Source: Symbiodinium natans
Lineage: Eukaryota; Sar; Dinophyceae; Suessiales; Symbiodiniaceae
DNA: 15,000 nt
Direction of reading: 5' to 3'
Assembly (NCBI GenBank): GCA_905221605.1
Contig: CAJNDS010002342.1
Span: 135,001-150,000, forward strand
This document shows positions 6,870 to 12,945 of the stretch, piece by piece (within the stretch, counting starts at the first letter, position 1; each line of letters begins with the position of its first letter). The notes under the pieces were generated by a model. The model had not been told where the DNA came from, did not search any database, and saw nothing but the letters and a program-made list of their open reading frames with translations. The position numbers were made by a program, and so were the translations under genes.

Positions 6870-7301
6870 GTAAGGACGGCGACAAGCCACCGAGTGCTTG
6901 GAGTTTCGGGGAAAGTGTCAGAAGCCCGAACCCCTAAGCTTCAGGAAAGCCTGAGAAACTCTCAGTCTAGACTTCGCATGGTTCGGCACGCACTGTTAGC
7001 CCAGGTGGTTCTAAAGAAGCCCCCCGAAATCCTCTGGCGCGAAGGCGGCACACCAAAGCCCAAAGCCTTGCCTCCGCAGCTGTGACGGGCCTGAGCCGAC
7101 ACCATGAGGGTTGAAGGGGTTTTGGGTCACGGTTTTTAGGGGTCAGGGGTGTCAGGGAACAATGTCGTTGTTCAAGGGAGTTCTGAAGTTGACGGGTCGA
7201 GGGCAACTGCGAGAAGCAGCTGGATTCGCTCTCGCGCGGTGTGGAAAGTTTACTAAGTTTCAGGGTGTGTTCTGTGACAGGGGATCCTGCGGCCGTGAAA
7301 C
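6870..7301. other. Putative intergenic or 5' leader region
   Basis: No telomere arrays. Frames at 6843-7085 and 7111-7497 (+) are open but unrecognised, and the latter overlaps the gene starting at 7302 out of frame. The region immediately precedes the ATG of the membrane-protein gene and probably contains its 5' untranslated leader. Confidence 0.35.
7265..7280 (+). promoter_or_regulatory. Candidate spliced-leader (trans-splice) acceptor
   Basis: GTGTGTTCTGTGACAG ends in AG 21 bases before the ATG at 7302. In dinoflagellates most nuclear mRNAs receive a spliced leader at such an AG. This is an inference from position and lineage; no spliced-leader sequence is expected or seen here. Confidence 0.25.
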
Positions 7302-7623
7302 ATGGCGGCTGCAGTGGAGACAGCCGAGAGTGATGCCAACAGGCGTTCGCACTCTCATCCCTTGTCGAGACTTCAGTCCCTCTGGGCGCAAGTGCAGCGA
7401 TGTGCCACTTCCAGAGCCTCTGCCGTTCTGCTCTGGATCCTCAGCCTTGCGCATTGCACGGTGTACCTGCTGGGCCCCGGGATGTTCGGCCACTTGACGG
7501 ACTTCGCCGTGTGGGTTTGGGCAACTGGGGGCCCCTTGATTCTGGGGACCGTTCTGGAGGTTGTGGCCCGCGTCTCAGCCGAAGGTGGACCTGTGTGGCG
7601 ATGGCGGTCACTCGGACCCCAGT
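7302..7623 (+). CDS. Multi-pass membrane protein, exon 1
   Basis: ATG at 7302 sits in a favourable context (AAACATGGCG) and is preceded in frame by TGA at 7296, which makes it the natural start. The 107 codons give a basic, polar N-terminus of about 38 residues, then two hydrophobic segments: one around residues 40-62 (ASAVLLWILSLAHCTVYLLG) and one around 68-92 (FAVWVWATGGPLILGTVLEV). Left unspliced, the frame runs into a T16 tract and stops at 7680. A GT at 7624 ends the exon in phase 1 and joins in frame to 7683, giving a Phe codon. Third positions are GC-rich. The model 7302-7623, 7683-8277, 8550-8630, 9021-9139 yields about 370 residues with some seven membrane segments and probably continues. 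No family is recognised; transporter or channel are only possibilities. Confidence 0.62.
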
Positions 7624-7682
7624 GTGGAAAAGTTTTTTTTTTTTTTTTAAACCTCTTAGGGCTCCTTCATGAACACCTGTAG
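7624..7682 (+). other. Candidate 59-nt GT-AG intron with T16 tract
   Basis: Begins GTGGAAAAG, contains 16 consecutive T (7633-7648) as a polypyrimidine tract, and ends CACCTGTAG. Removing it restores one frame across two strongly coding-like blocks and avoids in-frame TGA (7668) and TAG stops. It carries no telomere repeat, unlike the later introns. Confidence 0.55.
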
Positions 7683-8277
7683 TCGAAGCCATGGTGCAGA
7701 TTCCTAGGTTTCTGGGCAGCTACAGAAACCTAAGGTCCTGGCGGCGGATGATGATCCCCCTGTACCACCAGCTAGAGGCGCTGGTGCTGGCTGTCATGAT
7801 GTTCAGGCTGGCCATGAGCATCTACCTCCTCAACGTGGCCTTGCAAGGGGATCCTTTGCCGGTCTCCGTCTCAAACCAGGACAAGGCCACCGTCCTGGTG
7901 CTCTGCGGCTATCGCGCTCTCCGCACTTTTGGGGACTGGCGGGGGGTCTCCGTGCACCAGGCCCTGCACGAAAGGCGGAAGAAGGCGAGCATGAAGAAGC
8001 TCTGGATGGATGAGTTCCGCGATGCCTGGCAGGAGCACCGAGCACGGCCGGTGGTCAGGGCCCAGCAAGTCCTGAACAAGAAGTGGCTGCAGATGCTCTT
8101 CCTCCTCGCCTCCGTCACCTACTGCGTGGTGGAGTTCTTCGACTTTGTGGTTACGTCCGAGGTGCTGGGCTACGTGCTCCTCGTGGCACTTCTTGCCGAG
8201 TTCCTAGTACGTACGCGCGCACAGGGTGGGGAGCATTTCTTCCGACCTTTTCTCAACAAGATGGAGCCTTGGAACCT
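7683..8277 (+). CDS. Multi-pass membrane protein, exon 2
   Basis: This is the largest coding block in the window, about 198 codons, read from TC at 7683 (completing the split Phe codon). An internal ATG at 7691 is an alternative start if the upstream exon is not joined. Hydrophobic segments: LEALVLAVMMFRLAMSIYLL, an amphipathic KATVLVLCGYRALRTFG, WLQMLFLLASVTYCVVEFFD and VLGYVLLVALLAEFLV. Between the second and third lies a charged, helical stretch (ERRKKASMKKLWMDEFRDAW), likely a cytoplasmic loop. Third positions are strongly GC. In one reading it stops with TAG at 8279-8281; alternatively GT at 8278 is a donor in phase 2 and joins to 8550, replacing the stop with a Leu codon. The arginines in the amphipathic segment recall voltage-sensor-like channels, but the pattern is too weak to name a family. 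Confidence 0.72.
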
Positions 8278-8320
8278 GTAGTTCAGCTCACTTGGATTTG
8301 GAAATTTTGGGGGTTGAGGG

Positions 8321-8364
8321 TTTAGGGTTTAGGGTTTAGGGGGTTTAGGGTTTAGGGTTTAGGG
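8321..8364 (+). repeat. TTTAGGG array
   Basis: Six heptamers in two groups separated by extra G bases, at the 5' side of the candidate intron. Confidence 0.92.
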
Positions 8365-8439
8365 TGGTTCACTCCAAGCACAAGCTTGAAGATTCAAGAA
8401 CCCCCCCCGCCCCAGCCCAAAGCCCTAGGAAGCCCAATG

Positions 8440-8545
8440 CCCTAAACCCTAAACCCTAAACCCTGAACCCTAAACCCCAAACCCCAAACCCTAAACCCTA
8501 AACCCCAAACCCCAAACCCTAAACCCTCAACCCTAAACCCTAAAA
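8440..8545 (-). repeat. CCCTAAA/CCCCAAA array
   Basis: About 15 C-strand heptamers with CCCTGAA, CCCCAAA and CCCTCAA variants, four bases before the acceptor AG of exon 3. Confidence 0.95.
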
Positions 8546-8549
8546 CCAG

Positions 8550-8630
8550 TGAGCCTGGAAAGGAGTTCTGCGTCCTCATCGGCGGCGCTTGGTGCCTGTT
8601 CTATGCCACCTGGCCCCTTGGCTCTTTTGG
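8550..8630 (+). CDS. Multi-pass membrane protein, exon 3
   Basis: After CCAG, the base T completes a Leu codon and 26 codons follow: EPGKEFCVLIGGAWCLFYAT then WPLGSF. This is a good hydrophobic membrane segment. The frame meets TAG at 8634, so the exon must end before it. A GA donor (GG followed by GATTTAGGG, at 8631) leaves phase 2, which joins in frame to exon 4 at 9021 to make Gly. GA and GC donors are known in dinoflagellates. A GT donor in the right place was not found, so this boundary is the weakest in the model. Confidence 0.52.
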
Positions 8631-8632
8631 GA

Positions 8633-8768
8633 TTTAGGGTTGGGGTTTTAGGGTTTAGGGTTTAGGGTTTTGGGTTTTGGGTTTGGGGTTTGGGGTTTTA
8701 GGGTTTTAGGGTTTCGGAGATCGCGCTTCGAAGCAACCTGGGTTTAGGGTTTAGGGTTTAGGGTTGAG
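8633..8768 (+). repeat. TTTAGGG array, two blocks
   Basis: G-strand heptamers with TTTTAGGG, TTTTGGG and TTTGGGG variants at 8633-8714, and a cleaner block at 8742-8768. Confidence 0.92.
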
Positions 8769-8861
8769 GCTTTAAGCTACGAACATGAGAGCGTAGATTT
8801 CTATGAGGGGCTTAGGGGCACTGGACACCGAAGTTGGATTCTGCTTGCGCTTTTGCGCTGA

Positions 8862-8885
8862 ACCCTAAACACTAAACCCTAGACC

Positions 8886-8945
<60 letters not shown>

Positions 8946-9013
8946 ACCCTAAACCCTAAACCCTAAACCCTAAACCCTAAACCCTAAACCCTAAACCCTA
9001 AACCCTAAACCCT
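8862..9013 (-). repeat. CCCTCAA block followed by CCCTAAA block, nine copies each
   Basis: After three irregular units, exactly nine CCCTCAA heptamers (8884-8946) are followed without interruption by exactly nine CCCTAAA heptamers (8947-9009). The clean switch shows block-wise spread of one variant rather than random mutation. Confidence 0.96.
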
Positions 9014-9020
9014 GGCCAAG

Positions 9021-9139
9021 GTACACGCAGTACTTGGTTTCATCGAAGGGTGAGGCCACCGCTTTTGCGACGGCTACGGCGGTGCTTCTGCTCCTGCATC
9101 GGCTCATACGGCTACTGGGAATCCAGCTGCTTGGCTACG
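9021..9139 (+). CDS. Multi-pass membrane protein, exon 4
   Basis: After GGCCAAG (AG 9019-9020) the G completes a Gly codon and 39 codons follow: YTQYLVSSKGEATAFATATA then VLLLLHRLIRLLGIQLLGY. The second half is a hydrophobic, arginine-containing helix. The exon ends in phase 1 at GTTTTAGGG (GT at 9140), so a telomere-type repeat serves as donor; reading on gives TAG at 9150. An alternative acceptor is CGCAG at 9030. The next exon is not fixed by phase. Confidence 0.5.
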
Positions 9140-9172
9140 GTTTTAGGGTTTAGGGTTTAGGGTTTAGGGTTT
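9140..9172 (+). repeat. TTTAGGG tract at an exon end
   Basis: GTTTTAGGG then three TTTAGGG units, followed by TTTAAGGTCGAGGTT, a 15-mer that recurs at 13881-13895 just after another exon-like block. Confidence 0.9.
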
Positions 9173-9185
9173 TAAGGTCGAGGTT

Positions 9186-9566
9186 GTTTTTTCTTCCATG
9201 TATGGATGGCAGCACCAGTTTTTGGTTGTGGAAGCTGCGTGGCAGGCGCTTGCAACTTGCAAGACGGGGTCAGGGTGTAGGTATGGTTTTTTTTGGACCC
9301 CACAGGTGTAAGGGCTTAGGTTCAGGCGTTAAGGCCGTGGGATTCCCTTCATGTGACCTGCGCAGGGCTCACAAGTTTAGCCAAGGTTGAGCATCTCTGC
9401 AAGCGAGTTCGATGCCGACAGCGTTGCAAACTCCGTAGCGATGCAGGCCACGCGCACCTGCGAGCCCCGAAACCCGAAACGCGCCGAAGAGCCCGTAGAA
9501 ACCCCAAAGCCCACAGCCGGAAAAACTTCCCTGCACCCCAAAAAGCCCTAAACCACACAGATACCC
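9186..9566. other. Possible exon fragments in intron
   Basis: A pyrimidine-rich stretch and GATGGCAG (AG 9211-9212) precede a frame reading HQFLVVEAAWQALATCK. A second AG (TGACCTGCGCAG, 9364-9365) precedes LTSLAKVEHLCKRVRC. Either could be a small exon. No phase solution links both with exon 4 and the block at 9741, so neither is called as a CDS. Confidence 0.25.
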
Positions 9567-9735
9567 CCCTCAACCCTCAACCCTAAGCCCTAAGCCCTAA
9601 ACCCCAAACCCCAAACCCTAAACCCCAAACCTTAAACCCCAAACCCTAAACCCCAAACCCTAAACCCCAAGCCCTAAACCCCAAACCCTAAACCCCAAAC
9701 CCTAAACCCCAAACCCTGAACCCTAAACACCCTAA
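9567..9735 (-). repeat. CCCTAAA-CCCCAAA dimer array
   Basis: From about 9614 to 9720 the array is a regular 14-bp dimer CCCTAAACCCCAAA with few exceptions, flanked by CCCTCAA, CCCTAAG and CCCTGAA units. It ends six bases before the exon-like block at 9741. Confidence 0.95.
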
Positions 9736-9740
9736 CAAAG

Positions 9741-9840
9741 GCCTTCATGGCCAGCCTGGGCTCCTTCGTGGACGTGCCGCCGACGAACATCAAAGTGGAC
9801 CTCCCGGGCTCCGTGATACACATCCAGCACCTGGGCTGCA
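9741..9840 (+). CDS. Likely internal exon, unknown product
   Basis: After CCCTAACAAAG (AG 9739-9740) a frame with very high third-position GC reads AFMASLGSFVDVPPTNIKVD then LPGSVIHIQHLGC. It ends in phase 1 at GTTAGGTTTT (GT at 9841), where the G-strand array begins; reading on hits TAG at 9843. The alternating polar and hydrophobic pattern suggests beta strands. It is placed directly between C-strand and G-strand arrays. No family is recognised. Confidence 0.52.
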
Positions 9841-9841
9841 G

Positions 9842-9970
9842 TTAGGTTTTGGGTTGGGGTTAGGGTTAGGGTTTAGGGTTTAGGGTTTAGGGTTTAGGGT
9901 TTAGGGTTTAGGGTTTAGGGTTTAGGGTTTAGGGCTTAAGGTTTAGGGTTTAGGGTTTAGGGCTTAGGGT
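9842..9970 (+). repeat. TTTAGGG array
   Basis: About 18 heptamers, including two 6-bp TTAGGG units near the start and CTTAGGG/CTTAAGG variants. Confidence 0.96.
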
Positions 9971-10062
9971 TCTCGGCTTTTTGAGACTTGAAGGGTTTAG
10001 GGGCTTGAGGGTTTCACGGAATATAAGCATGAGCTACTAGAAAGAATGTTACATTGAAACCA

Positions 10063-10320
10063 AATCATAAGATCATCAGATCATAAGATCATGAGATCAT
10101 GAAATCATACTACCATAGGAACATAATAACATAGTATCATAATATCACAATATCACAATATCAGACTATCAGAATATCAGAATGTCAGAATATCAGAATA
10201 TCATAGTATCATAATATCATAATATCATAATATCATAATATCATTACATCATAATATCATAATATCCTAGTATTATAAGTCGTCATCTCAGAGTATCATA
10301 ATTCATAGTTTCAGAGTATC
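10063..10320 (+). repeat. AT-rich 8-bp minisatellite (AATATCAT), about 32 units
   Basis: 8-bp units, all near AATATCAT: GATCATAA at the left end, AATATCAC and AATATCAG in the middle, then a clean run of AATATCAT at about 10208-10265, decaying to the right. Base composition is unlike the rest of the window. No C-strand telomere array lies between it and the next exon-like block. Confidence 0.93.
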
Positions 10321-10331
10321 ACGGCCCCAAG

Positions 10332-10428
10332 CTCCGAAGTAGCTCCAGGAAGGCGAGCCTCAAGAGCGAAGTCTTCGAAGGTCTTCACCTGCCCCTGACG
10401 GTGCCTTGCCGGCCCTGGGTTTTGGAGC
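10332..10428 (+). CDS. Possible internal exon, unknown product
   Basis: After CCCCAAG (AG 10330-10331) a frame with good third-position GC contains SRKASLKSEVFEGLHLPLTV and PCRPWVLEQ. It is open until TAG near 10480. A GA (10431) or GT (10436) could be the donor; the end is uncertain by several codons. Several AGs near the start are alternatives. No family is recognised. Confidence 0.42.
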
Positions 10429-10475
10429 AGGATTCGTGGTTCAAGGGTTCAGGGTTTATAAGGTTCGGGGCTGTA

Positions 10476-10544
10476 GGGTTTAGGGTTTAGAGGGTTTGGG
10501 GTTTTGGGTTTTGGGTTTAGGGTTTAGGGTTTAGGGTTTAGAGG
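10476..10544 (+). repeat. TTTAGGG array
   Basis: About ten heptamers with TTTGGGG and TTTTGGG variants. Confidence 0.92.
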
Positions 10545-10550
10545 GTTCAG

Positions 10551-10644
10551 GAGTGATTTCTGGAAAGTCAGGGAGTACATTGAGGGCCATGTGGGGTTCC
10601 CGACGTTCAGAGTTCAGTTACGGCTCCCCTCGGGTTTCGGTGAC
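10551..10644 (+). CDS. Likely internal exon, possibly ubiquitin-like fold
   Basis: After GGTTCAG (AG 10549-10550) one base and 31 codons read SDFWKVREYIEGHVGFPTFR then VQLRLPSGFGD. The exon ends in phase 0 at GTTTAGGG (GT at 10645); reading on gives TAG at 10648. The order helix, then GxPxFRxxL, then LPSG recalls the beta-grasp (ubiquitin-like) segments common at the N-termini of dinoflagellate repeat proteins. That resemblance is from memory of the general pattern and is weak. Confidence 0.48.
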
Positions 10645-10669
10645 GTTTAGGGACCTCTTGTAGCCTCAG

Positions 10670-10750
10670 GGCGGGGGCATGTTCGGAGACTTGCAGGCAA
10701 CCCTTGAGGAGTTCAACCTTGTGTTCAAGTCTGGATCCCTTGATGTAGGG
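10670..10750 (+). CDS. Possible exon, unknown product
   Basis: After AGCCTCAG (AG 10668-10669) a phase-0 frame reads GGGMFGDLQATLEEFNLVFK then SGSLD, followed by a GTAGGG donor candidate at 10746; the exact end is uncertain. The frame stays open to TAG at 10859 through a poly-C tract, which is unlikely to be coding. If joined to 10551-10644 the intron would be only 25 nt. An ATG at 10679 is an alternative start. Confidence 0.4.
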
Positions 10751-10789
10751 AGTAGGGTTGGAATCTTGGGGATGTTCCGCCGTACACTC

Positions 10790-10924
10790 ACAGTCCTTAA
10801 GGTGGTTTTACAGTACCCCCCCCCCCCCTCCCCCAGTATAATTCCTCTTAAGGACTGTTAGTATTAAGAGTTTTATGGTACCCCCCCGCCCCCCCACCCC
10901 AGTATAATTCCTCTTAAGGACTGT
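10790..10924. repeat. 66-bp tandem repeat with inverted 12-mers and C tracts
   Basis: ACAGTCCTTAAG (10790-10801) is the exact reverse complement of CTTAAGGACTGT at 10847-10858 and again at 10913-10924. Two 66-bp-spaced units share GGTACCCCCC-like C tracts and AGTATAATTCCTCTTAAGG. The first 12-mer could pair with either of the others, enclosing one or two C tracts. Confidence 0.9.
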
Positions 10925-11013
10925 TACTGTAGTACCAGGGGGAGCATCCCAATGTGAATCCTTGAAGGCAGCTTCGACACCAGCCTGAACCTAAGCCCTA
11001 AAACAGGTCTCCA

Positions 11014-11135
11014 CCCTAAACCCTAAACCCTAAACCCTAAACGCTAAACCCTAAACCCTAAACCCTAAACCCTCAACCCTAAACCCTAAACCCTAAACCC
11101 TAAACCCTAAACCCTAAACCCTAAACCCTAAACCC
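11014..11135 (-). repeat. CCCTAAA array
   Basis: Seventeen heptamers, nearly perfect, with one CGCTAAA and one CCCTCAA, ending just before the exon-like block at 11147. Confidence 0.96.
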
Positions 11136-11146
11136 ATGTTGGTGAG

Positions 11147-11260
11147 GTGGTGGGCGCTCTTGTGGAAGACCTCTACGTGGACCTTTCCAGGGACAACATG
11201 AAGGCCCCGATGCCCCCCAGTTTGTGGGACTTCTTTGGCCTGTTCTGGAACATCCTAGGA
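11147..11260 (+). CDS. Likely internal exon, unknown product
   Basis: After CCCATGTTGGTGAG (AG 11145-11146) exactly 38 codons read VVGALVEDLYVDLSRDNMKA then PMPPSLWDFFGLFWNILG, ending in phase 0 at GTAATTAGG (GT at 11261). Third positions are strongly GC. The aromatic, hydrophobic C-terminal half could be a membrane or buried helix. It is flanked by CCCTAAA upstream and TTTAGGG downstream. This is one of the clearest exon-like blocks; no family is recognised. Confidence 0.57.
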
Positions 11261-11285
11261 GTAATTAGGCATCTTTTTGTTTTGG

Positions 11286-11355
11286 TTTAGGGTTTAGGGT
11301 TTAGGGTTTAGGGTTTAGGGTTTAGGGTTTAGGGTTTAGTGTTTAGGGTTTAGGG
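11286..11355 (+). repeat. TTTAGGG array flanked by a 9-bp direct repeat
   Basis: Exactly ten heptamers (one TTTAGTG). TAATTAGGC occurs at 11262-11270 and 11357-11365, in both cases followed by a T-rich stretch (ATCTTTTTGTTTTGG and CTTTTCTTTTTTTGG). The array thus sits between two copies of one local sequence. Confidence 0.93.
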
Positions 11356-11365
11356 ATAATTAGGC

Positions 11366-11831
11366 CTTTTCTTTTTTTGGTTGGTTTTTGGTTTTTAACG
11401 TTCTTAGGCTTTGGGGACTTAGGCTTCAGGGTGCGAAGCCACCCTAAAGCCTAGAATGCCGGACAGAATGCAGCCATGACTGGGAGTTGTGTGCAGGGCT
11501 TTTGGGTCGAACCCCGAGCCCAAATAATTAAAAAGGGACCCCTGCGCTGTGCTTTGTGTGAGTCAGGGTTGAGGGACCCAAAGCCCAAAGCCCTAAAAGC
11601 CCAAGGCCCCTAAAGCCCCAAAACCGTGAGGGCCTCGAGCCCTTAAAGCCATAAACCCTGAAATCCTAAAGCCCTTCGAAAGCACCTCCTCTAACTCCTG
11701 ATTTCGGCTTCGGGTTTATCGACGCTTTCCTTCCTGCTAGGTGCCTTTTTTTTTTTTTGGGGGGGGGGGGTGGGGAGTAGGAGCGCTCTCATGCACGTAC
11801 ACTGCCTGAACCGTAAGACTTGAACACTGAT
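11366..11831. other. Intron-like or intergenic stretch
   Basis: T-rich start, scattered CCCTAAAGCC words (11575-11670), and a T14/G12 homopolymer pair (about 11745-11775). No exon-like block with good splice signals was found. Confidence 0.35.
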
Positions 11832-11930
11832 CCCTAAACCCCAAACCCTCAGCCCCAAACCCCAAACCCTAAACCCGAAACCCCAAACCCCAAACCCTAA
11901 ACCCGAAACCCGAAACCCCAAACCCTAAAC
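11832..11930 (-). repeat. CCCTAAA/CCCCAAA/CCCGAAA array
   Basis: About 14 variable C-strand heptamers, with CCCGAAA and CCCCAAA more common than the canonical unit. Confidence 0.93.
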
Positions 11931-11936
11931 TCCGAG

Positions 11937-12022
11937 TGATCCCTTCGGATGAAGGAGACAGGGAGGCTGACTTTTGCGTCGCGTGCGCGCGGCCGCACCC
12001 GCGTCCGCGTCGCTGGGCTTCA
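11937..12022 (+). CDS. Possible internal exon, arginine/cysteine-rich
   Basis: After CTCCGAG (AG 11935-11936) the frame reads IPSDEGDREADFCVACARPH then PRPRRWAS, very GC-rich. A GT at about 12023 could be the donor. The frame ends in TAA at 12050 otherwise. It lies between C-strand (11832-11930) and G-strand (12067 onwards) arrays, matching the pattern. No family is recognised. Confidence 0.35.
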
Positions 12023-12066
12023 GGGTCCTGGGACCCGCCCTAAGCCCTCAACCCCAGGGTCAAGGG

Positions 12067-12318
12067 TTTAGGGTTTAGGGTTAGGGTTTAGGGTTTAGGG
12101 TTTAGGGTTTAGGGTTTAGGGTTTAGGGTTTAGGGTTTAGGGTTTAGGGTTTAGGGTTTAGGGTTTAGGGTTTAGGGTTTAGGGTTTAGGGTTTAGGGTT
12201 TAGGGTTTAGGGTTTAAGATTCAGGGTTTAGGGTTTAGGGTTTAGGGTTGAGGGTTGAGGGTTGAGGGTTTAGAGTTTAGGGTTCAGGGTTTAGGGTTTA
12301 GGGTTTAGAGGTTCGGGT
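12067..12318 (+). repeat. TTTAGGG array, longest in the window
   Basis: About 21 almost perfect heptamers (12067-12214, one 6-bp TTAGGG) followed by a mixed part with TTGAGGG, TTCAGGG and TTTAGAG variants. Weaker words continue to about 12360. Confidence 0.97.
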
Positions 12319-12566
12319 GTAGGGCTTACAGTTTAGGGTCTAGGGGTTGCGGTTTGGGGCTTAAGGCTTTTCTTTTTTGGGGTGAGTTTTTGTGGGCGCA
12401 AGGTTTCTTACCGGGTTCCGAGCTTCCGGAACAAAAGGTCTTGGCCTCCTTTGATTTTGAGGATCTGTGGGTTGAATAATCTGAGTGACCCTGAGCCCTT
12501 AGCCCCTTGAGCTCTAAACCCCCAAAAACGCCAAACCCTCAACCCCTAATTACCCCCACCCTAAAT

Positions 12567-12656
12567 AAACCCCAAACCCTAAGCCCCAAACCCTAAACCC
12601 TAAACCCCAAACCCGAAACCCTAAACCCTAAACCCCAAATCCTAAACCCTAAACCC
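12567..12656 (-). repeat. CCCTAAA/CCCCAAA array
   Basis: About 13 C-strand heptamers running directly into CCCCAG, the candidate acceptor of the block at 12660. Confidence 0.94.
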
Positions 12657-12659
12657 CAG

Positions 12660-12745
12660 GTAAAGAACCTGCTGCTGGTCCTGGGACCTGGCCCCGGCCT
12701 GGCGAGCTCACCGGAGACTTCCCTAGCCTCTATTGGGTCAACAGG
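12660..12745 (+). CDS. Possible internal exon ending at GTTTAGGG
   Basis: After CCCTAAACCCCAG (AG 12658-12659) two bases and 28 codons read KEPAAGPGTWPRPGELTGDF then PSLYWVNR, ending in phase 0 at AGG followed by GTTTAGGG (GT at 12746). Another frame (VKNLLLVLGPGPGLASS) is also open. The phase agrees with the block at 13805-13879, to which it could be joined. No family is recognised. Confidence 0.45.
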
Positions 12746-12800
12746 GTTTAGGGTTTAGGGTTTAGGGCATAGGGTTTAGGGGTATTGGGTTTAGGGTTTA
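12746..12800 (+). repeat. TTTAGGG tract
   Basis: Three perfect heptamers then looser G-strand words (CATAGGG, TTTAGGGG, TATTGGG). Confidence 0.85.
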
Positions 12801-12874
12801 GGGGTTAGGGATGTTGGGTTCATTGGGGATATTGGGGGTTTCCGAAATGAGGGGTATGCTTGGGGTTTAGGGGT

Positions 12875-12945
12875 ACGTTGTTGGGGTCCTTACTTTCAGG
12901 GGATCCTACTCGAATGCTAAGGGCCCCTGATTTTCGTAAACCCCC
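12875..12945 (+). repeat. Dispersed ~80-bp repeat, copy C
   Basis: ACGTTGTTGGGGTCC, then GGGGATCCTACTCGAATG, then GATTTTCGTAAACCCCC. It aligns with copies A and B at both ends but lacks about ten bases in the middle. A related fragment (AGAATCATACTATTTCTTGGG) may lie at about 13061-13081. Confidence 0.75.

Larger units (their letters stand above)
8278..8549 (+). other. Candidate intron with inverted telomere repeats
   Basis: Starts GTAGTTCAGC, contains TTTAGGG heptamers (8321-8364), a C run (8401-8412), CCCTAAA heptamers (8440-8545), and ends CCCTAAAACCAG. Splicing joins CT to T (Leu) and keeps the frame open across exon 3. The two arrays are complementary, so the intron RNA could fold back on itself. 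Confidence 0.5.

Noticed and set aside
7111-7497. A 128-codon + frame overlapping the start of the membrane protein
   Set aside because: It overlaps exon 1 out of frame, has no recognisable features, and loses to the 7302 frame, which has membrane segments, a good start context and splice continuity.
7441-8118. Minus-strand open frames opposite the membrane-protein exons
   Set aside because: They are shadows of the GC-biased + strand frame and include translations of the T16 tract as lysine runs.
11691-11921. Minus-strand frame with GFRVWGLG-type repeats
   Set aside because: It is a translation of the telomere-type heptamer array and the T/G homopolymers; similar artefacts occur at many other arrays.
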